Part shown: piece after piece, positions 60,838-64,000 of the stretch
Layout: each line of letters starts with the position of its first letter
How positions within the stretch are numbered: position 1 is the stretch's first letter
Assembly (NCBI RefSeq): GCF_000170755.1
Contig: NZ_ABCK01000016.1
Span: 60,767 to 124,766, forward strand
From: Lentisphaera araneosa HTCC2155
GTDB taxonomy: Bacteria; Verrucomicrobiota; Lentisphaeria; Lentisphaerales; Lentisphaeraceae
DNA length: 64,000 bases
Reading direction: 5' to 3'
The notes under the pieces: model-generated
What the model was told of the DNA's origin: nothing
Databases searched by the model: none
What the model saw: only the letters and a program-made list of their open reading frames with translations
Position numbers and translations under genes: made by a program

Positions 60838-63420
60838 TTAACTGAGTTTGAGTTCGTCGTTAATGAGTTTGATATTGATGCGGCTGGAGTCCTCTAGATC
60901 ACCTGCGAGCAACTTACGAGCAATCATGGTCTCGAGCTGACGTTGCAAGTAGCGTTTGAGGGGACGGGCACCGTAAACGGGGTCGTAACCTTGTTCGCCA
61001 ATGAATGCTTTAGCATCATCACTAATGCTTAATGTAACTCCTTGATCTTTGAGACGCTTACTCAAGTCTTGCGTCAAGATCGAAACAATTTTGACGATCT
61101 CGGATTTCTGCAGTTGTTTGAAGAGGACGATTTCGTCAATACGATTGAGAAACTCGGGACGGAACGAGGCTCGGAGTTGATTCATAACTTCATTGCGAGC
61201 TTGCTTGTCCTGTTCTTCATCTTGGCCTTGGATCTTTAAGAGATGTTCGGAACCAATATTTGAAGTAAGGATAATCACTGTGTTTCGGAAGTCCACAGTA
61301 CGTCCACGGGAATCAGTCAAACGACCATCATCGAGTAGCTGTAAGAGAATGTTGAAGACATCAGGGTGCGCTTTTTCAATCTCGTCAAAGAGTACGACGG
61401 AGTAGGGCTTACGGCGAACCGCTTCGGTAAGGTAACCGCCTTCTTCATAACCCACGTAACCGGGAGGAGCCCCAACTAAGCGAGATACAGAATGTTTTTC
61501 CATATACTCACTCATATCAATTCGAATGAGGTCTTCGGAATCGAAAAGCGAATAAGCTAAGGTTTTAGCCAGCTCAGTTTTACCAACACCTGTTGGGCCG
61601 AGGAAGATGAAGCTACCTATTGGACGGCGAGGATCTTTGATGCCCGCACGAGCACGGATCACGGCATCGGCGACAGCTTGCACGGCTTCGTCTTGGCCAA
61701 TGACTTTTTCGTGAAGTGTTTCGTCGAGTTTAAGCAGTTTTTGTTTCTCACCTTCAACGAGGCGGGTTACTGGAATCCCCGTCCAACGTGCAACCACATC
61801 GGCAATTTCTTCTTCCTCAACACGTTCGTGAATGAGAGCATTTTCTTGAACGCGCGCGGCTTCTTCTTCCAGTTCTTTGATTTCCGCTTCGAGCTGAGGG
61901 ATATCGTTGTACTGAATTTGAGCTAGGCGTTCGTAGTCTTGGCTATTTTGCACATTCTGGAACTCAGTTCGCAGTTCATCGAGCTGCTCACGTTTATTAC
62001 TCACGGCTTGAATGGCTTCTTTTTCTTTCTGCCATTGGGCGCGCATAGTGGAAGAACTCTCCTGAAGATCAGCGAGTTCTTTGCGCAATTGTTGCAGACG
62101 TTCTTTAGAAGCTTTATCTTTTTCCTTTTTGAGAGCGACTTCTTCAATTTCTAGTCGCATGATTTTACGGGTAATTTCATCTAATTCCGCGGGCATGGAG
62201 TCAATCTCGGTACGAATGGAAGCACAGGCTTCATCCATGAGGTCAATAGCTTTGTCCGGTAAGAAACGATCTGAAATATAGCGATCGGAAAGTGTTGCGG
62301 CTGCCACGAGTGCGGTGTCCGCAATTTTGACGCCATGGTGAACTTCGAAGCGTTCTTTGAGCCCACGGAGAATAGAGATGGTGTCTTCCACATTGGGAGC
62401 ATCGACCATGACGGGTTGGAAGCGACGTTCGAGTGCAGCGTCTTTTTCGATGTATTTGCGGTGTTCGTCAAGAGTTGTGGCACCAATGCAGTAGAGTTCA
62501 CCACGGGCAAGCATGGGTTTGAGCATATTGCCCGCATCGGATGAACCCTCGGTTTTACCCGCACCGACAATGGTGTGAATTTCATCAATGAAGAGGATGA
62601 TTTGACCGTCGGCACTTTTAATTTCTTTGAGAACGGCCTTGAGTCGTTCCTCGAAGTCGCCACGGAACTTGGCGCCTGCCATGAGTGCGGTCATATCTAA
62701 AGAGAAAATAGTTTTATCTTTGAGTCCTTCGGGGACATCGCCACGAACAATACGTTGAGCGAGGCCTTCGATAATAGCTGTTTTACCAACGCCAGCTTCA
62801 CCAATGAGGATCGGGTTGTTTTTGGTTTTTCGAGACAGGATCCGAACGATAGAGCGAATTTCAGTATCGCGGCCAATAACGGGGTCGAGTTTGCCACTAC
62901 GCGCTAACTCAACGAGATCAGAGCCATATTTCTCGAGTGCTTCGTAAGTATTTTCGGGATTGGGAGAGTCACATTTTTGTCCACCACGTACACTCATACA
63001 GGCCTCCTTTAAACTTTTGTGATTGATATCAAATTGATTTAAGACTTTACCTATATCACTGTTTTTACTTTCGTGAGTACTCGCAAGTAGAAAATGTTCT
63101 GCACTCAAGTAGGTGTCATCCAATTTTTTCGCTTCTTTTTCCGCCTTACTTATAAAGGGAGTGATACGTGAAGAAAAATAAACTTCGCTTGGATTTGAGA
63201 GTTTGCCTCTTGCATCGAGGCCTTGTTTTAACACAGCGGTAAAATCTGCGGACTTCGCATTGCAGCGGTCAATAATGCGGGCAGCAAGGCTCGGTTCTTG
63301 ATGAAGAAGGGCATAAACGAAGTGCTCAACATCGAGTTGTTGATGCTGTAATTCAGTAGCTAAGCTTTGAGCCGCAGCTAAAGCCTCGCGTGACTTTTCA
63401 GTAAAATGATTGATGTCCAT
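60838..63420 (-). CDS. clpB: Chaperone disaggregase ClpB
   Basis: An 860-residue Hsp100. Order: Clp N domain (about 4-145), AAA-1 with Walker A GEAGVGKT at 207-214, the long coiled-coil M domain (about 405-525) that marks ClpB rather than ClpA/C, AAA-2 with GPTGVGKT near 607, and the C-terminal D2-small domain with [16 protein letters not shown]. It threads aggregated proteins through its hexameric pore with DnaK. Single-gene transcript between two terminators. No CIRCE element or other heat-shock operator was seen upstream. Confidence 0.97.
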   Translation of the reverse strand: MDINHFTEKSREALAAAQSLATELQHQQLDVEHFVYALLHQEPSLAARIIDRCNAKSADFTAVLKQGLDARGKLSNPSEVYFSSRITPFISKAEKEAKKLDDTYLSAEHFLLASTHESKNSDIGKVLNQFDINHKSLKEACMSVRGGQKCDSPNPENTYEALEKYGSDLVELARSGKLDPVIGRDTEIRSIVRILSRKTKNNPILIGEAGVGKTAIIEGLAQRIVRGDVPEGLKDKTIFSLDMTALMAGAKFRGDFEERLKAVLKEIKSADGQIILFIDEIHTIVGAGKTEGSSDAGNMLKPMLARGELYCIGATTLDEHRKYIEKDAALERRFQPVMVDAPNVEDTISILRGLKERFEVHHGVKIADTALVAAATLSDRYISDRFLPDKAIDLMDEACASIRTEIDSMPAELDEITRKIMRLEIEEVALKKEKDKASKERLQQLRKELADLQESSSTMRAQWQKEKEAIQAVSNKREQLDELRTEFQNVQNSQDYERLAQIQYNDIPQLEAEIKELEEEAARVQENALIHERVEEEEIADVVARWTGIPVTRLVEGEKQKLLKLDETLHEKVIGQDEAVQAVADAVIRARAGIKDPRRPIGSFIFLGPTGVGKTELAKTLAYSLFDSEDLIRIDMSEYMEKHSVSRLVGAPPGYVGYEEGGYLTEAVRRKPYSVVLFDEIEKAHPDVFNILLQLLDDGRLTDSRGRTVDFRNTVIILTSNIGSEHLLKIQGQDEEQDKQARNEVMNQLRASFRPEFLNRIDEIVLFKQLQKSEIVKIVSILTQDLSKRLKDQGVTLSISDDAKAFIGEQGYDPVYGARPLKRYLQRQLETMIARKLLAGDLEDSSRINIKLINDELKLS
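62311..62323. repeat. TGCGNNNTCCGCA dispersed motif
   Basis: TGCGGTGTCCGCA in clpB, encoding A-D-T-A. Confidence 0.7.
63247..63259. repeat. TGCGGANNNCGCA dispersed motif
   Basis: TGCGGACTTCGCA in clpB, encoding A-K-S-A near the N-terminus. Confidence 0.7.
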
Positions 63421-63603
63421 AATGTTTCCTTTAAATTATTTGATTCATTATAGAAAAGGATTGGTGCCAGTGACTCATTATTAATTTTAAATTCTTAATT
63501 CTTAATTGATTATGTCTTTTTGTGAAGAGTGGAGTCTTTTTGGGTGTGACAATATGTTCAGGCAATGACACAGTTCTTAGTAGCAGGCTGTCACACACAA
63601 AAG

Positions 63604-63629
63604 AAAAGCCGAAGGTTAATTCGGCTTTT
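63604..63629 (-). terminator. Intrinsic terminator after the nitroreductase gene
   Basis: AAAAGCCGAA / TTCGGCTTTT perfect 10-bp stem with 6-nt loop, then CTTTTGTG on the minus strand. Confidence 0.85.
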
Positions 63630-63648
63630 CTATTCAAAATGATATTTA

Positions 63649-64000
63649 TTAAAAGCGGTTTTCAATCACGACTTCTTCGTAATCAAAACTACCTGGACGT
63701 GGCCAAGGTTCTTTTGTCCCTTTACCAATGGCAATACACATGGAGATGATATGATCTTCAGGTAAATTAATGAGTTTTCCTACGGCATCGAAATCGAAAC
63801 CATCCATGGGGCAGGAATCGTAACCCATTTCTTTGGCTGCAAGCATAATGGTTTGAGCGGCAATGCCACAGGAGCGTAAGCCTTCGTCGCGTTGAACACT
63901 CGGCTTGTCGCGGTAGTAACCGTCGATAGCTGGAACGAGGATATCCTGAACTTCTTGAGGGGCTCCAGTCCACAAGGCAGCAGGAGTCTTTTGCCAAGTT
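63649..64000 (-). CDS. Nitroreductase-family protein, C-terminal part (truncated by window edge)
   Basis: The reading frame is open from the window edge to a TAA at 63649, giving about 117 residues that begin TWQKTPAALWTGAPQEVQ. The segment RSCGIAAQTIMLAAKEMGYDS and PMDGFDFDAVGKLINLP match the C-terminal half of FMN-dependent nitroreductase-like oxidoreductases. The final KEPWPRPGSFDYEEVV is a common ending of the family. The N-terminal FMN-binding part lies outside the window. Substrate unknown. Confidence 0.88.
   Translation of the reverse strand, partial: TWQKTPAALWTGAPQEVQDILVPAIDGYYRDKPSVQRDEGLRSCGIAAQTIMLAAKEMGYDSCPMDGFDFDAVGKLINLPEDHIISMCIAIGKGTKEPWPRPGSFDYEEVVIENRF

Overview
The window looks like chromosome from a marine Gram-negative bacterium of the PVC group, most likely a Lentisphaera relative. 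This is inference from gene content: two ExbB/ExbD energy-transducing clusters, a TonB system, a lipopolysaccharide heptose gene, an Mrp Na+/H+ antiporter typical of saline habitats, catabolism of algal-type sugars, many secreted proteins of unknown function, and a moderate to low GC content judged by eye. Most genes lie on the minus strand in tightly packed operons. I saw no rRNA, tRNA or CRISPR array.

Layout. 1-5 kb: 5' part of proS, a GT-C glycosyltransferase, mgtE, purM. 5-10.7 kb: a minus-strand sugar-acid operon (kdgK, uxaB, eda, a zinc alcohol dehydrogenase, an aldo/keto reductase, a mutarotase) with a divergent AraC regulator. Together these can be read as an almost complete L-galactose to pyruvate + glyceraldehyde-3-phosphate route. 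11.9-23.1 kb: small unknown genes, a triple-FHA protein, hisB, a GNAT/HIT/release-factor-like/xseA/xseB run, a divergent glutathione-dependent formaldehyde detoxification pair, a kinase-like orphan and a YjbQ protein. 23.1-31.4 kb: one operon joining pilT and a pilC-like gene to two TPR proteins, one ExbB and three ExbD proteins. 31.6-37.3 kb: thiD, a DsbD-alpha/thioredoxin pair, accA, an L,D-transpeptidase and an hldE whose nucleotidyltransferase half has lost its HxGH motif. 37.4-42.4 kb: a three-gene operon of exported proteins including a trypsin-like protease. 42.6-48.1 kb: mrpABCDEFG. 48.5-50.2 kb: a fucP-like permease with a ~170-residue extra loop.

50.4-52.0 kb holds an intact insertion sequence whose terminal inverted repeats and 6-bp target duplication can be read directly. 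52.1-57.2 kb is a TonB2-type operon (DUF3450-like, TtpC-like, ExbB, ExbD, TonB, TPR). Its upstream region carries a palindrome, a promoter-like sequence and a terminator-like hairpin. It is followed by a lipoprotein, a type-I-secreted-like acidic protein, clpB and a partial nitroreductase.

The most unusual signal is not a gene. A 13-bp near-palindrome, TGCGGANNNCGCA (or its complement TGCGNNNTCCGCA), occurs eleven times exactly and at least three times with one mismatch. All copies are inside protein-coding genes of unrelated function, far above chance for this base composition. It resembles in kind, not in sequence, the HIP1 palindrome of cyanobacteria or DNA uptake sequences.
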